Shown piece by piece: positions 23,815-34,814 of a stretch of DNA of 64,000 nt. The notes beneath the pieces were generated by a model, which was given only the letters and a program-made list of their open reading frames with translations, ran no database searches and was not told the DNA's origin. Position numbers and translations under genes: made by a program. The stretch is from contig NC_135775.1 of NCBI RefSeq assembly GCF_028453695.1, positions 5,146,001 through 5,210,000 of the forward strand, in the 5' to 3' direction. This DNA comes from Augochlora pura. Its lineage: Eukaryota; Arthropoda; Insecta; Hymenoptera; Halictidae. Within the stretch, counting starts at the first letter, position 1. Every line of letters begins with the position of its first letter.

Positions 23815-24592
23815 GAATATTTTCATCCGAGGAATTCGAAACGAGAGTTTATCGTGTCCGGGGTCAGCAATGCGGTAATACGATTTGACGAACGTACTGC
23901 AAGAAACGGAGCGTGATTCGAATCAGGATCACGGTTTTTCGCGGAGCACCGCGCCGAATCGCGCGCGCGCCGTCCATGCCCCGAATAAAAATTTCATGCC
24001 GAACTTTATTCACCGACCGGACGATATAATTCTCCCGGATGTGTGCATAGTGCTCGAGAAGGGTGGAGAGGGTGGGCCGAGATACGTGTAATTCCGATCT
24101 GCATATCGGCCCGGTATCGCGGAATTATTTGGTGTACGGATAAGGCGGACGCGCGCGCGTAAAACTCCGATGTCCCATAAAGCCTCGTAAAACGGCGAAA
24201 CGCGCGCGGAATTCTATTTCGTAAGAATCTTACGAGCCCGATCCCCCTCCCTCCTCTCCAGCCCTCGTCGTTTGCGCGATTTCTGTCCGGGCGCAATATG
24301 CACGGCCGCCGACGAGCCCGTAAGTCACCATATTTATTTACGACAGCGCCGGAATATTTCCTCTGCGGATGTAACGGCGCCGTTTTTATCGGTTTGCCGC
24401 ATTCCTCGGAACGGTCGTCGAAGAGCTTCCCTGAATTATTAGTGCGGGCCGAACGACGCGCCTTCTAGAGCGCGATCGAAATTCGAAATAACCGGCGATC
24501 GTTCTGCGGTTGGCGTCGATCGCGGACTGAAAAGTGTCGTGCTGATGGATACGATGTTGTACCTTACTGAAGTGATGGCACTATTTCTGTCG

Positions 24593-24704
24593 AGGAGCAA
24601 TGCACACCAAGTCGCCACTTGTCTTTAATTTCACTGCTATTGGTAAACGAAAAGGATCAATAAATTAATCAGCGCGAGGAGCAAGGAACATAAGTCGCCC
24701 GATC
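24593..24704 (+). repeat. Diverged ~84 bp-spaced duplication
   Basis: GAGGAGCAATGCACACCAAGTCGCC at the left and a close variant (GAGGAGCAAGGAACATAAGTCGCC) 84 bases later suggest an old local duplication. The intervening sequence does not align well by eye. Confidence 0.35.
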
Positions 24705-25468
24705 TACCTAATCACGTCTTTTGTTCAGCGCGCAACTTAACGACAACATTCTTTTAATAATTGGTTTCAAGTCGACTTTTCGAAATCAATGATTTTTTAA
24801 ACGCGATTTATAGTATTCAAGATCATCTAAAAATAATGATATTATACACGAATTAATTCATTTTCTCGTGAGCTACAATACTGTATTAACAAAACTATAT
24901 CGTTCCATAAACTGTACTCGTCATCGATCACCTCTCGCAAAACATGTTAGATAAACACTTTTCAGTGAAGTTGCGCTATCCGGTCAACAATCAACACAAG
25001 AACCACAGGTTTACAGGAAACGATACAATATACCCTGTCGTGTCCAATAACCCTTAAGATGCAATTACGTCCGCGTCCTGTCCCGGCGTTGCCGAGTCGT
25101 CGTCGTGAAAATTTCATTGACGGATCCCGGCGACCGACAGCGGAGAAAAATAGAAAGCTTTTAACCGGGAGCCGAGCGGGATCCCGTACGCGTCCATCAT
25201 TAATTCAAGGCCGCTCAGCCGCCGCGGACTCGACGGATTTTTACAGGGAAACCTCCCCGCGGAGGGCAATTTTCGATGGCGACGACCGTCCCGCGCTTCC
25301 GGTTCGACCGGCGGACGGGTCACGAGGACATCGTTACCAAGCGTTGGACGGCCGCCACGGAGGCGTCGGATTTCGCGGTATCATCGTGCTCGTGACGACG
25401 CGCTGACCTCTCTACGAGCTGCTGACAGACGAACGCGACGATTAGAGTGGCCGGTTAAAATACTGACA

Positions 25469-25510
25469 GCGAGCGAGCGAGCGAGAGAGAGATAGAGATA
25501 GAGAGAGAGG
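25469..25510 (+). repeat. GAGC/GATA/GA compound microsatellite
   Basis: GAGC repeats pass into GA and GATAGA units, a compound purine-rich microsatellite. Confidence 0.95.
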
Positions 25511-25894
25511 ACGATTGAAGCCGATGGCTGAAGCCGGAAACACGGGGAGGACCTCCGAGTGGCCGTGCTCGAGATATTCGCTCTTCCGAGAAACACGGGA
25601 GCGTGGCTTCCTCGTGGCCGGATTCGCTGTTCGAGCCCGACAGATTCGCTCGATATCTGTTTATTCGTGTCTCTTATTCGTTAGCCGTTGTCCGGGGTGT
25701 CGCTGTGCAACATTGCAATAAATAGAACCGGTAACCTTTCACCGGCGAACCCGTGCTCCCGTTCACCCTAACCTTTTGTTTCATATTTTGGGCGGCGCTT
25801 TTAGACCCCGCGTTTTCTCCGGTCTTCGTGCACTGCGACCGAATTAGGCAGATGACCCAATTGCTGCCACCTTAAACTAATCGCGCAACTTCAG

Positions 25895-26122
25895 TTAACC
25901 CTTTCCACTCGAAGCCATTTTAAGCTTAGATCCAAAATTGCTATTTTCACCAGCTGTAGTATAGTACTTGGTATAATTTATGCTTGTGAGATTTTATCTT
26001 GTGACTCGTAAAACTGTTACGCTTGCAACAGAACGGTCTTTAATAATGTCAACGTTATTTTGTTAATTATATAACGATTTTCATTGGCGCTTCGGAGGCG
26101 TCACTCGAGTGCAAAGGGTTAA
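25895..26122 (+). mobile_element. TTAA-flanked MITE-like element, 228 bp
   Basis: TTAA at 25895 is followed by CCCTTTCCACTCGA. The other end is TCGAGTGCAAAGGG followed by TTAA at 26119-26122. The terminal inverted repeats match over 14 bases with one mismatch. The duplicated TTAA and the CCC start fit the piggyBac superfamily, whose elements insert at TTAA. The interior is AT-rich and has no transposase, so this is a non-autonomous copy. The right subterminal part contains the palindrome CACTCGAGTG. Confidence 0.75.
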
Positions 26123-26880
26123 TTATTGCAGAAATTCCAATTTACAGCGCGGTAATACTTGAGATCTTTTTCATTAAAGATAATTTCTTATGTAATCAAT
26201 ATTACGGATTAATTGCTAATTAATTGAAATGTGTATATATCCCTGTTATAAATATTGTTTACAAGATCGTACTGTTCGTACGAGCGTAACAGTTATGTAA
26301 GAAATTGTTAGCGTAAAAGGTTCCAAGGATGCTTTTTTACTACGGCGCCTCGGGGTTCAAGGACAATTTAAGAAACCGAGCTCCATTGAGCACGAAATTC
26401 AATGTCGTGCGGCAAGATTATAGGGAATGTATAGCAACAAAGCAATAGCATCGCCTTTCCAATCTTGCCGTTTTTAGAGGGATCTTGATAGGGGCTGCAA
26501 CATCCGCAGGCTCGGGCACGCCGGGATCGAGAACGTTACGGAAGAAATAACGACTGACATGGCGGAGATTACGGTCCACATGGGACCTCCGCCCTCGGTG
26601 CACTTCCAAGTCCAAGGACACCGTTTCCGTCGAGACATCGTCTGGAGATCCCCTTTTTATCATTGGCAGTATTTACCTGGCCGCGCGCACCGTATTACGG
26701 ACGCGCCGCATGGTCTGACTATGGCTGGGCGACTCTCCTTATTCGATCCGGCAAGTTAATCTCGACGACGCATCGAATTTTTGGTGCTTCGCGGAAAATG
26801 ATGGAAAGAAGTTATTGTTATTTTATGTTCTCGTGAGACCGGTTTAGATTTCTCGTACTGGATATTTAGTTAATTCGATA

Positions 26881-27223
26881 AGATGCATCGAAGGTTTATT
26901 TTAATCGACAAAATGTATCGAAGATTTATTTTATTCAACGAAATGGATCGAAATTTTATTTTATTTAACAAAATACATCCAAGATTTATTTTACTCAATA
27001 AAGTACTACCAAGATTTAATTTATTTACTAAAATACATCGAAGATTTCGTTTATTCAACAAAAGATATCGAAGATTTATTTTATTCAACAAAATACATCA
27101 AAGATTTATTTTATTCAACAAAAGACATCGAAGATTTATTTTATTCAACAAAATACATGAAAGACTTATTTTATTTAACAAAATTCATCGAAGATTTATT
27201 TTACTAAACAAAATACATCGAAG
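26881..27223 (+). repeat. 30 bp minisatellite, 11.4 copies, open on both strands
   Basis: Copies start exactly every 30 bases from 26881 to 27211. The unit includes AAAATACATCGAAGATTTAT and ends TTTATTCAAC. Because 30 is divisible by three, the array reads as a ten-residue repeat (about KIHRRFILFN) for 123 codons on the plus strand. The minus strand also has a ten-residue repeat frame, of 73 codons. No insertion or deletion breaks the register. Translation is not supported by any signal, so I call it a repeat. Confidence 0.95.
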
Positions 27224-27689
27224 TACGTACGTTTATGATTTTATGCATTTATGACGAAAATGTGTGGTAAAAAATTTTTAAAAGCACTGTCACATTGCTT
27301 TCAACCGAACAATATTCTCGAATTTAGAAATATGTTTATTTTTAATTCCTTTTTTTTCGCCGGCTGTCGCTGGAACTTTTTATTTCGAATAAAAATTCAC
27401 GGTGTATTTATGACCATAGCAGTTTATGGCATTGGAAATATTGTATACTAAGTGAACGTGTCGAAAACTATAGTATTTCATTGTATAAATATGAAGCAAA
27501 ACATACGAATATCTTCATGGAATATATTTCAAAGTGAACAATATTATAATTTAATATTTCAATATTTTTAAAACTGACAGTAAGATTTTTACAAGTACGT
27601 GGCTATACTTTGATAACAGAAGAATTCAATTTTATTTTAGAAGAAATTTATGATGTTTATATTTCATAGATCTTGCATGGAATTTTTGT

Positions 27690-27726
27690 CACGAGCCTAA
27701 CACGTTATTATAGTGCAAGGGGTTAA
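27690..27726 (+). mobile_element. Degraded TTAA element, right end
   Basis: CACGAGCCTAACACGTTATTATAGTGCAAGGGG-TTAA is a variant of the termini at 16257 and 34331. TTAA lies at 27723-27726. The left end is not identified. Confidence 0.4.
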
Positions 27727-27747
27727 TAATTTCGACAAGCATGACAT

Positions 27748-27915
27748 CTATATATAAATATATATAAAATATATAATAAATATTTATAAAATACATATGA
27801 TAAATATATATAAAATATATAGTATGTAATAAATATGTATAAAATATATATAAAATATATATAATAAATATGTATAAAATATATATAGTAAATATATACA
27901 ATAAATATGTGTAAA
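27748..27915 (+). repeat. Irregular AT-rich array
   Basis: Repeats near ATAAATATGTATAAAATATA, with variable spacing of about 20-24 bases. Minus-strand frames here read Tyr-Ile repeats and are not genes. Confidence 0.85.
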
Positions 27916-29089
27916 TATTTGTAGAAAAGCATCGCAATCCAGTCGCGCGTGAAATTCGCCGTTCCATAGAAGAACAAATACCGTCCTTGCACGAAGTGTG
28001 AAAGTCTGAATCAACGTCTCGTCGATAGTCTAGACAGATCCGTACAAACTGCCGTGAAATATCCAGAACAGCGTTCGTTTCGCCGAGACGGCCGCGGTAA
28101 TGACTCACGCGCGACGCCCGATTGCCGTTTAAAGTCCATACTTGTTACACGGCTCGTATAGCGCTGCGATACCCAGCTCGGCTACACCTCCACCTATATC
28201 CACCTTTCTACCGTTAATCGCGGTTTTACGTTAGACGGCAACGACTCGCGCGGCAAGGTAGCACACGCGGACCGCTACTTTTCACGGTCGTGTTCGCTGC
28301 GTCCGCCTCCTGTTCTGGACCGGTGCTGCGATCGTTTGCTACCTACGCCCCCATTACCGGATAACCGGATTCGTACGGTTACGACCGCCGTTGCTCGGCT
28401 GCATATAAGTCACCTTTTGTACACGCTTTGAGAAACCATCTCGTCGCGGAACGTAAATGCAGCGGCGATGAACGGGCGCATCAAACTAAGTACAGTTCAG
28501 CTGCGGTTATTATGTTCTCACAGTTTTGGTTTCTGTTCGGCCGTTGATACGGGTTCTGCGCAACGTATGCAACTTTATTTATTATTAGAACCACGATGTT
28601 ATGTACCTGGCTACTGTATATTGTTTTATAAGAACGATAACATTGGAGTTATTTGAAATATATATGATATTTTTTATTATGATATGTGCCTCGTCAGAGA
28701 AATTTTTTTAAAGAGATTTTCATAGGAACATTTTTATAATATATATAATCTTTAAAAGAATAATTTTTTACACTTGCGTTTTGACTGGTTTGGCAGTTCC
28801 AGTGTTCAATTAGTAACAAAAGTGAGCCTATTGTTAACTAGATGCATAACTGTACAGATATATAATATAATACATATTTATTAAATTCCTATTCGTCATA
28901 ATCAATCCTAAAGCTCCGTATTTCGCCGAGAGACCCTCAGTCTATTAAATATATTGTTCCCCAACAATAAGTAATTCTTTCCATTCAGTCCATCGACCCT
29001 GTCAGCCAACACTGAAAAATAGAAATAAATGTCTCGACTCACGCAATCGATCAAAACGTCGCCTTTTGATTAGCCGCCCCCGCGCACTA

Positions 29090-29127
29090 AACACACACAC
29101 AAACACGTATACACGCACCCACACGCC
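29090..29127 (+). repeat. Imperfect (CA)n microsatellite
   Basis: ACACACACACAAACACG followed by CACGCACCCACACGC. Confidence 0.85.
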
Positions 29128-29413
29128 TTGGCCACGTCGGTTTACGTCACGGTGTAAAGATACGTAGCACGGTGTGGGCAATAACGACCGACGTAACAGA
29201 TACTAGTCACCGTTCGCTTTCGGTATCCTGAATGGATCTAGTGTAATGCGGGGCCCCGGGTTGCCGATACCGCCGTCAGGATACCGTAAACCATAATAAC
29301 TCCTAATGGTATGGCGCGCGGGAGGGCCGACGTTCCGAAGGGTGAGACCGCGAAATGGGAGACGCTCGTAAGGGGATGCGACGATAAAGGTGAAAGAAAA
29401 AGACTGAAGGGTA

Positions 29414-29455
29414 GGGGGGGGGGGGGGGGGGGGGGGGGGGCCGCGGGGGGGGGGG
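29414..29455 (+). repeat. Poly-G run (27 G, CCGC, 11 G)
   Basis: Twenty-seven consecutive G, then CCGC, then eleven G. Runs this long are hard to sequence, so the true length may differ. The stretch could form G-quadruplexes. The minus-strand poly-Pro frames across it are artefacts of the run. Confidence 0.9.
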
Positions 29456-29839
29456 CCACGCCGGAAGATTGAAAACAGCCTTGCGAGGAAATACTTTCCC
29501 CTGTTTGCCAAATGGGGCTGCAGTTTTTTTTCCATGGAATTTGCATCCGACCTGCCCGCCACCCTATAAACGCCGTCCCGTTCAAATTGCCTCGCGATGT
29601 CTGCGGAGTATCCAGTGACAGCGACAAATTCGCCGAATAAAAGCCGAATGGTCTCGAAGGGCGCGGAATTTTACCTAAATAGGATTTCGTTAGGCGCGGA
29701 GGTCATGCGAAGGTCGACTGGGCCTATTTTTCATGGAACCTCGCATAATTCTCTGCAAACAGCTGTTCAGACATTTACGACAAAAAGACGAGAGGTTAGA
29801 TATTTTTATTTGAATATTACATAATTTGTATATTAATTC

Positions 29840-30130
29840 AACCCTGCAAGATATATAAATTAATCTTTTTTTTAAATTTGTCATTGAAGACTTAAATATT
29901 TTACATATTTTTTAAATGTATTTTAAAGAAAAATATGTGTACATTAATAGCTTTGAAATTAATATAATCACTTTAGAATTAAAGATTTAACCCTGCAAGA
30001 TATATAAACTCATCTTTTTATAAATTTCTTATTTATAACATTAACATTTTACATATTTTTAATTATATTTTAAAGAAGAATATATATACACTAATAACTT
30101 CAAAATTAATATAACCACTCTAGAATTAAA
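29840..30130 (+). repeat. Tandem duplication, 149 bp period, two diverged copies
   Basis: AACCCTGCAAGATATATAAA begins at 29840 and again at 29989. The copies stay alignable through TTTTACATATTTTT, TTTTAAAGAA and TTAATATAA...TAGAATTAAA, with small insertions and deletions. The second copy ends near 30130. This is an old local duplication in AT-rich DNA. Confidence 0.85.
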
Positions 30131-30519
30131 CTACCATTAGACTACCCCCGAAATAAACACTTTTCCCTCATAATCGATAAATTTCCATAGACAATGTCCA
30201 CCCTCGCCCCGCATGTAAATGAAAAAAATACGAAATTGAATTTAGAAAGCCCAGCGGACGTTGCTCGTCCTCCGAGTCACTCGGAGCCATTCAACTTTCG
30301 TTCGCAACATTTGTCGACGTCGCGAAAGTTTTTCAGACGATCGACGGGATTCGACGGGACACCCCGTGTGTACAGTCTACGCGAGCTAAGACATCGTGAA
30401 TAAGGGATCGCGGCGCGGAAAAAGAAGGGCTGGGTCCCTAAGCGTGCGGGGTGGACGAGGGCAGGCGGAACGATGAAATATTCACGAAATTTTTTCTCGC
30501 GGTCAGACGCAGCCGGGCC

Positions 30520-30545
30520 GGATCGATTATAAAAGCCGGGGCGCG
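30520..30545 (+). promoter_or_regulatory. Isolated TATAAAAG word
   Basis: ATTATAAAAGCCGGGGCG looks like a TATA box in GC-rich flanks. No initiator (TCAGT) stands about 30 bases downstream and no gene-like frame follows. Confidence 0.12.
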
Positions 30546-30561
30546 AATTTTATGATCGTCT

Positions 30562-30600
30562 CGACTGGCCCGGCCCGACCCGGCCCGACTCGGCCCGGTC
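30562..30600 (+). repeat. 10 bp array, unit CGGCCCGACC
   Basis: Three to four copies of a 10 bp unit (CGGCCCGACC, CGGCCCGACT, CGGCCCGGTC). CpG-rich minisatellite. Confidence 0.85.
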
Positions 30601-30686
30601 TGCGGCTCAACTCGCTCGCGATTTGCGGTTTCGTCTTTTTCTTCGTTCCTGTCTGCGCCTTCCGATTTCCGGGCGAAAAAGGCTGC

Positions 30687-30752
30687 GAAGAGGTAGAAAG
30701 AGAGAGAGAAAGCGAGAGATAGAAAGAGAGAGAGAGAGAGAGAAAGAGAGGG
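30687..30752 (+). repeat. GA-rich tract
   Basis: GAAAGAGAGAGAGAAAGC leads into GATAGAAA and a (GA)n run. It produces Arg-Glu frames on plus and Ser-Leu frames on minus. Confidence 0.9.
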
Positions 30753-31761
30753 CCGTCGAATATTTTCCACCGACGAATCTTTGTTTCTCTCGCGCGCGAA
30801 CTGCGAGGGCCATGGAGGAAGCAACGCAGACAGGATTCGTTCGGTCGAGTTCGTTTGTTTCGTGGAAAAATGGCGGCTTTTCGCGAATGGACCACGTGGC
30901 GCGTTGCGGTACAGAAATCCGACCCAGTGTCCAAAAATCGGCACCGTATCGCGTTAAACAAAGAGACCGTTGCTGTTCCAGGGTTTAGATATTATTTTAG
31001 TGGTATAGAGATACAGGAATATAAAGTGCGATCGTGTATTTTTGATTTGAAAGTTTGAAGATAAATTTCACTTAGTCTGATAGAGATTTAAACAATATTG
31101 TCTAATTTATTCCACTGTTTGACTATTGTAGTCGGAAAGAAGACGATAGTAACCGCTCTAACCAAAATATTTCCTTTCACATTCATTTACAATTCTTTAT
31201 GCAATCACATTTAACATAATCCTTTCACAACATTGACATAGTATTTAGAACTGACTATTAAAGGACTCTTTTATGGTGACGCGGATTAGTCGGCAGCCGT
31301 TGAAAAGCTATTGATTTTCGGTCGCTGAAACTCCGATTTTCTCCGCGCGGCATCGCGGCGCAATCGGGACGATGGAGAACAAAAAAAAGAGCGACCGTCA
31401 CGACCCTCGTGCCCCTAATTTATGGGGCCGGTCCCGTACCCTTTTGTCGCCGCCCCCGTGCCACACGGTCTCCCGCCGTAATAATTCCGTCGCCCCCGGG
31501 GGGATTAGAATAACCTCGCGCGTGCCGAATCTGCGCGCTCGTCGCCGGGTACGCGACGGGGGAAAATGAAAAAGGAAAAACGAAAATACGCTCGTCGGTC
31601 GAATTAAAAATTAACGATCCGGCCGTACGTCACGCATCGAAGGAATCCGCCGGATTAAATTGCGCTCCATTCTTTCGGCCGATAGATCCCGAGGGGTCGT
31701 CGCCCGCGCCCTTCCCGCCCCTGAAAGATAAATCTTCGCGCCCTCCCGGAACGATTCTTAC

Positions 31762-31782
31762 CTGCTCGAACGGGGGAAACAT
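31762..31782 (-). other. Hypothetical 21-nt micro-exon between splice-site matches
   Basis: On the minus strand, a pyrimidine-rich stretch ending GATGCAG is followed by 21 bases that read MFPPFEQ in one frame. Next comes GTAAGAATCG, a good donor. Micro-exons of this size exist in insects, but both sites are short motifs in GC-rich DNA and no flanking exons are visible. Confidence 0.12.
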
Positions 31783-31820
31783 CTGCATCGAGGGGGCGAG
31801 GAGAGGGCACGAAAGGTCAA

Positions 31821-31880
31821 CGAAAGAGAGCGGGAGAGGGAAGGAAGAGAAAGGACGGGAAAAGAAAAGGGGGGGGGGGG
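31821..31880 (+). repeat. Polypurine tract ending in 12 G
   Basis: GAAAGAGAGCGGGAGAGGGA through GGACGGGAAAAGAAAA to a run of 12 G at 31869-31880. Confidence 0.9.
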
Positions 31881-33879
31881 CGCACCACCGGTGGATAGAG
31901 CCGCCAATTAAGACGGCCAATTTACGGAGCTTCCTTAAAAGGGTATTCCTTGGAATCGTTTTCGGAAACTTACGATTATCGTTCGAGCGGAGCCCCGTGG
32001 ACCGCTCGGCAATTATTTAGGACCGTCTTACGGTGTTTTGGACTGGAAGTTTTTAAAACTGATATTTCTCCTCGTTCCACTGGGCATCGAGGATACTTCT
32101 GAGAGCGCCGTATTTTTGTCCAATTGGAAAGCGGCATTCAGGGTTTGTTTCAGTACGAATCTTCGAAAAAATCGATTTCATTTTTACATTTTTTTAAACC
32201 ATATTGTTCAATTTTACTGTTGCCATTTTTTGAATGATTAAAGTTTGATATAGTTGTTAGATTTATACCGATTAAGAATCTAATTTGTTTTCTCGTTTTA
32301 GATATATAAAATGGCAGCAACCATGGATACCAAGAGACAACCTTCTTAAAATTTAATTCTGTTTCACAGAAATCAGGTCACTAATTTTATCCTTTCTGAG
32401 CTATAAATATTGTTAAATATTACTCAAATACTTCTAAATAAATATTACGTTTCTGTAAAAGGTGTCATAGTTTTACCGGAAGAAAATATATGGAAGATTA
32501 TGAGAACAATTTTTCTTAGATTATATTTTAGCCAAAACACTTTTCCATCGATTTCCTAATTCAGTTTTCAACATCTGAACGACAGTGCTCGAAGCTCTTA
32601 TCTGACTAATTAGTCAATACGTAAATGTAATTACGTGACTAGCACATTGCCGCCGTGCAGGACACAGACCTTTGTGTTTCACAGCAAGCAAACTGCACCG
32701 GAACTACATTGAAACCAATTGCGGAAATTGTATTAAAGTGTGTCCGAGTCAAATCCGGCTGCTTTTCTTTACTTAAAAACCGCTGGAACAATAATTTGGA
32801 CCCTGACTATAATAACCCAACATAGACAAATAATTTACCTTTCAGGGATGAATTTTTATAGTAGGGAATATTCTATGTAATTGTTTCCTTTTTATTTATT
32901 ATCCATCGCATTTCATTCGATTAGGTTTTGTTAGTATTGCGAACAGTTTTTCGACTGATTATCATTTTCTTTACACTTGGAATAACCATAATTTTAAAGA
33001 AACTAAATGTACACATATAAAAGGATAAAACATAAAAGAGGATAAACTCTCACGTGATTTATTAAAATTTATTAAAAGGTTAACGTATCTAGGAAGGCCA
33101 TCTTTTAAAAAAATATGAAAGATTTATAAATATAATTAGAAAAAAATTATCCTGAATAAACTCAGTTATTTCTTGTCAAAAAGGTTCGCTGTTCGAGTAT
33201 TAGGAATCTATTTACCACGACTATATTTTTACGAGTTTCTCTGTGAAATTTACAGAGATAATAGACCAAGGTACACACTTTAAAATGTACCTAACAATTT
33301 TTCCATAAAAAATTATTATAGCCTAAGAAAAATTGCCAAATCATACACTACGCCCCGCGTTCGTAATCTACGAATTTCTTTAGGCGTCTTCAAGAATTCT
33401 GTTGTGCCCCGTTTCCCAAAGAGAAGGGATGAATGGACGTCGAAGGGGTGGTCCCAGAGGGAGCGGGTTAAACCGAGGCACTCGCGGGCAAGGATACTCT
33501 CATTGAGGCGAACCAGCCAGTGGCCGCCGCTGCGACGGACCGCGGCGCGGCTGATATGTATACGCGGGCTCGGAGCAGCTCGGCCGGAATGCGCATATGA
33601 AATTTACAGCCACTATAACGCAGGAAATGCTCCCCGGGCCACCCTCGCGTTCAGTCAGCCAGCCTCGAGCCTGTGTAGCGACCCTCAGCCTACACGCCTC
33701 CCCGCTCCCTTCAACCCCTTCGTGCCACGGCATCCTACTCCGATTCCGCCGACAGTGCCTCGGCTCTCCTTTTCCACCAAACCCCGCGGGTCGTTCTCTC
33801 TTGACGACGTCGTATTCCGAGACGTTTCACACGTGTGATCGTGACTCGAGATCGAGCGTGCCTCGTGAATCGCAAGCCC

Positions 33880-33927
33880 GCAGGTACCTGCTGACAGGTG
33901 TACATCTCCGCGGAGATCGAATCGATC
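33880..33927. repeat. Three consecutive perfect palindromes
   Basis: GCAGGTACCTGC (33880-33891), ATCTCCGCGGAGAT (33904-33917) and the odd palindrome GATCGA-A-TCGATC (33915-33927) lie within 48 bases; the last two overlap. The first contains CAGGTAC/CAGGTA words on both strands. The group could be a cluster of dimeric factor sites, which is an inference. Confidence 0.6.
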
Positions 33928-33948
33928 TTAAATGAACCCCTTGACGTA

Positions 33949-33966
33949 CCATTTTTTTTCACAGTC
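33949..33966 (+). other. Strong 3' splice acceptor match
   Basis: CATTTTTTTTCACAG ends at 33964, just at the boundary from GC-rich to AT-rich DNA. The frame from 33965 is open for 33 codons and shows no family resemblance. Confidence 0.15.
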
Positions 33967-34211
33967 ACCGCGATTGCGAATTTTTCAATCGGCACAATTT
34001 CTTAGAAGGGACAGAACATTAATGTTTATTTCGTGCCTGAATTTGCTTGTAGAGAATAGAATGTGACTAAACATTAAAGTTTATTAGCGATTTGCAACTA
34101 TTTCTCCATGTCTACAAATTCATATAAATCGAATATTATTGTAATAATATTATATATACATATATAACTTGTACTATATAATAATATAAATGTTCATAAG
34201 GTAGGTAACAT

Positions 34212-34240
34212 CCATAATGGCGCGGAGTGCAAAGCGTTAA
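34212..34240 (+). mobile_element. Degraded TTAA element, right end
   Basis: ATGGCGCGGAGTGCAAAGCGTTAA is a one-base variant of the GAGTGCAAAGGG-TTAA end at 26109-26122. The left end is not identified. Confidence 0.45.
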
Positions 34241-34328
34241 ATATTAATAACACAGGATTATAATTTTATTCCAATTTCAATGAACAGTGTAACATCCATA
34301 TTTAATTATTTATTACTAGTAATTTCCA

Positions 34329-34366
34329 GCACGAGTCGGACTCGTCAAAGTACGGCAAGGGGTTAA
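34329..34366 (+). mobile_element. Degraded TTAA element, right end with subterminal palindrome
   Basis: ACGAGTC-G-GACTCGT (34331-34345) is followed by CAAAGTACGGCAAGGGG and TTAA (34363-34366). It matches the right ends at 16257 and 27690. It may use the TTAA at 34237 as its left flank, which would give a ~125 bp element. Confidence 0.45.
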
Positions 34367-34814
34367 CGCGTTCTCTCGCTCGCCTGCCACAGGATCGTAG
34401 TCGGTCGGCGTCCTTCCTCTATTTAGGTCACTCGTTTATACGGCCGCGAAGAAGGTGGTGCGCGTGGAGACACTTCGCTGATTAGCAGATCTTATGCACT
34501 TCTGGTATGCACGGTTTCCTCCCGAAGTTCCTTGTGCTTGATTTGATTTTAATGAAATTCATGCGACGCTTTTAGATTAATGCTGTTCCATGCTGAAATA
34601 TAGAATTTCGGATCTGCCTTTTCGAAGTCTCCGCATTAGCGATGCTTCAGGAATAGAATAAGCTCGGCTGGTTTGCTCAGGCATTGTTTCTTCGAAGTTT
34701 ATGAATGGATTGTTCATGCAACTTTTGCAATTTACCCATGTTACATAATTCGCATATTTTACGATGGACGATATTTTTAATGCTTCATGCAATAACTATG
34801 GTATTCAAGTTGAT

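Larger units (their letters stand above)
22111..25040. other. Non-coding: GC and AT blocks
   Basis: 22111-22910 is GC-rich with a GA run. 22910-23680 is AT-rich and opens with a possible element end, TTAACCCTGG, at 22954. 23680-24540 is GC-rich with a hairpin at 23783. 24540-25040 is AT-rich; near its start a GAGGAGCAA...AAGTCGCC pattern occurs twice (~24593 and ~24677). Confidence 0.6.
25041..26790. other. Non-coding: GC block, element-bearing AT block, mixed block
   Basis: 25041-25890 is GC-rich with a GA tract. 25890-26440 is AT-rich and holds the best small TTAA element. 26440-26790 has balanced composition, with open frames on both strands (26477-26759 plus; 26418-26663 minus). I looked closely at both and recognised nothing. 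Confidence 0.55.
26791..28640. other. Non-coding: AT block with two arrays, then GC block
   Basis: 26791-27930 is AT-rich and holds a 30 bp minisatellite and an irregular ATAAATATAT array separated by plain AT-rich DNA with a degraded element end at 27690. 27930-28640 is GC-rich with no recognised feature apart from a TATAAG word at ~28413. Confidence 0.6.
28641..31290. other. Non-coding: alternating AT and GC blocks
   Basis: 28641-29040 is AT-rich and plain. 29040-29760 is GC-rich with a CA run and a 27-G run. 29760-30190 is AT-rich with a 149 bp duplication. 30190-30980 is GC-rich with a CGGCCCGAC array and a GA tract. 30980-31290 is AT-rich and plain. Confidence 0.6.
31291..33390. other. 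Non-coding: GC block with purine tract, long AT block
   Basis: 31291-32040 is GC-rich and holds a purine tract ending in 12 G and a possible minus-strand micro-exon. 32040-33390 is one of the longest AT-rich blocks. I see no repeat, element end or gene-like frame in it. Confidence 0.6.

Noticed and set aside
26477..26759. Open plus frame and overlapping minus frame in balanced-composition DNA
   Set aside because: Read in all six frames, no conserved motif or known family was found. A minus-strand CAG|GTAAAT donor near 26677 does not pair with any convincing exon.
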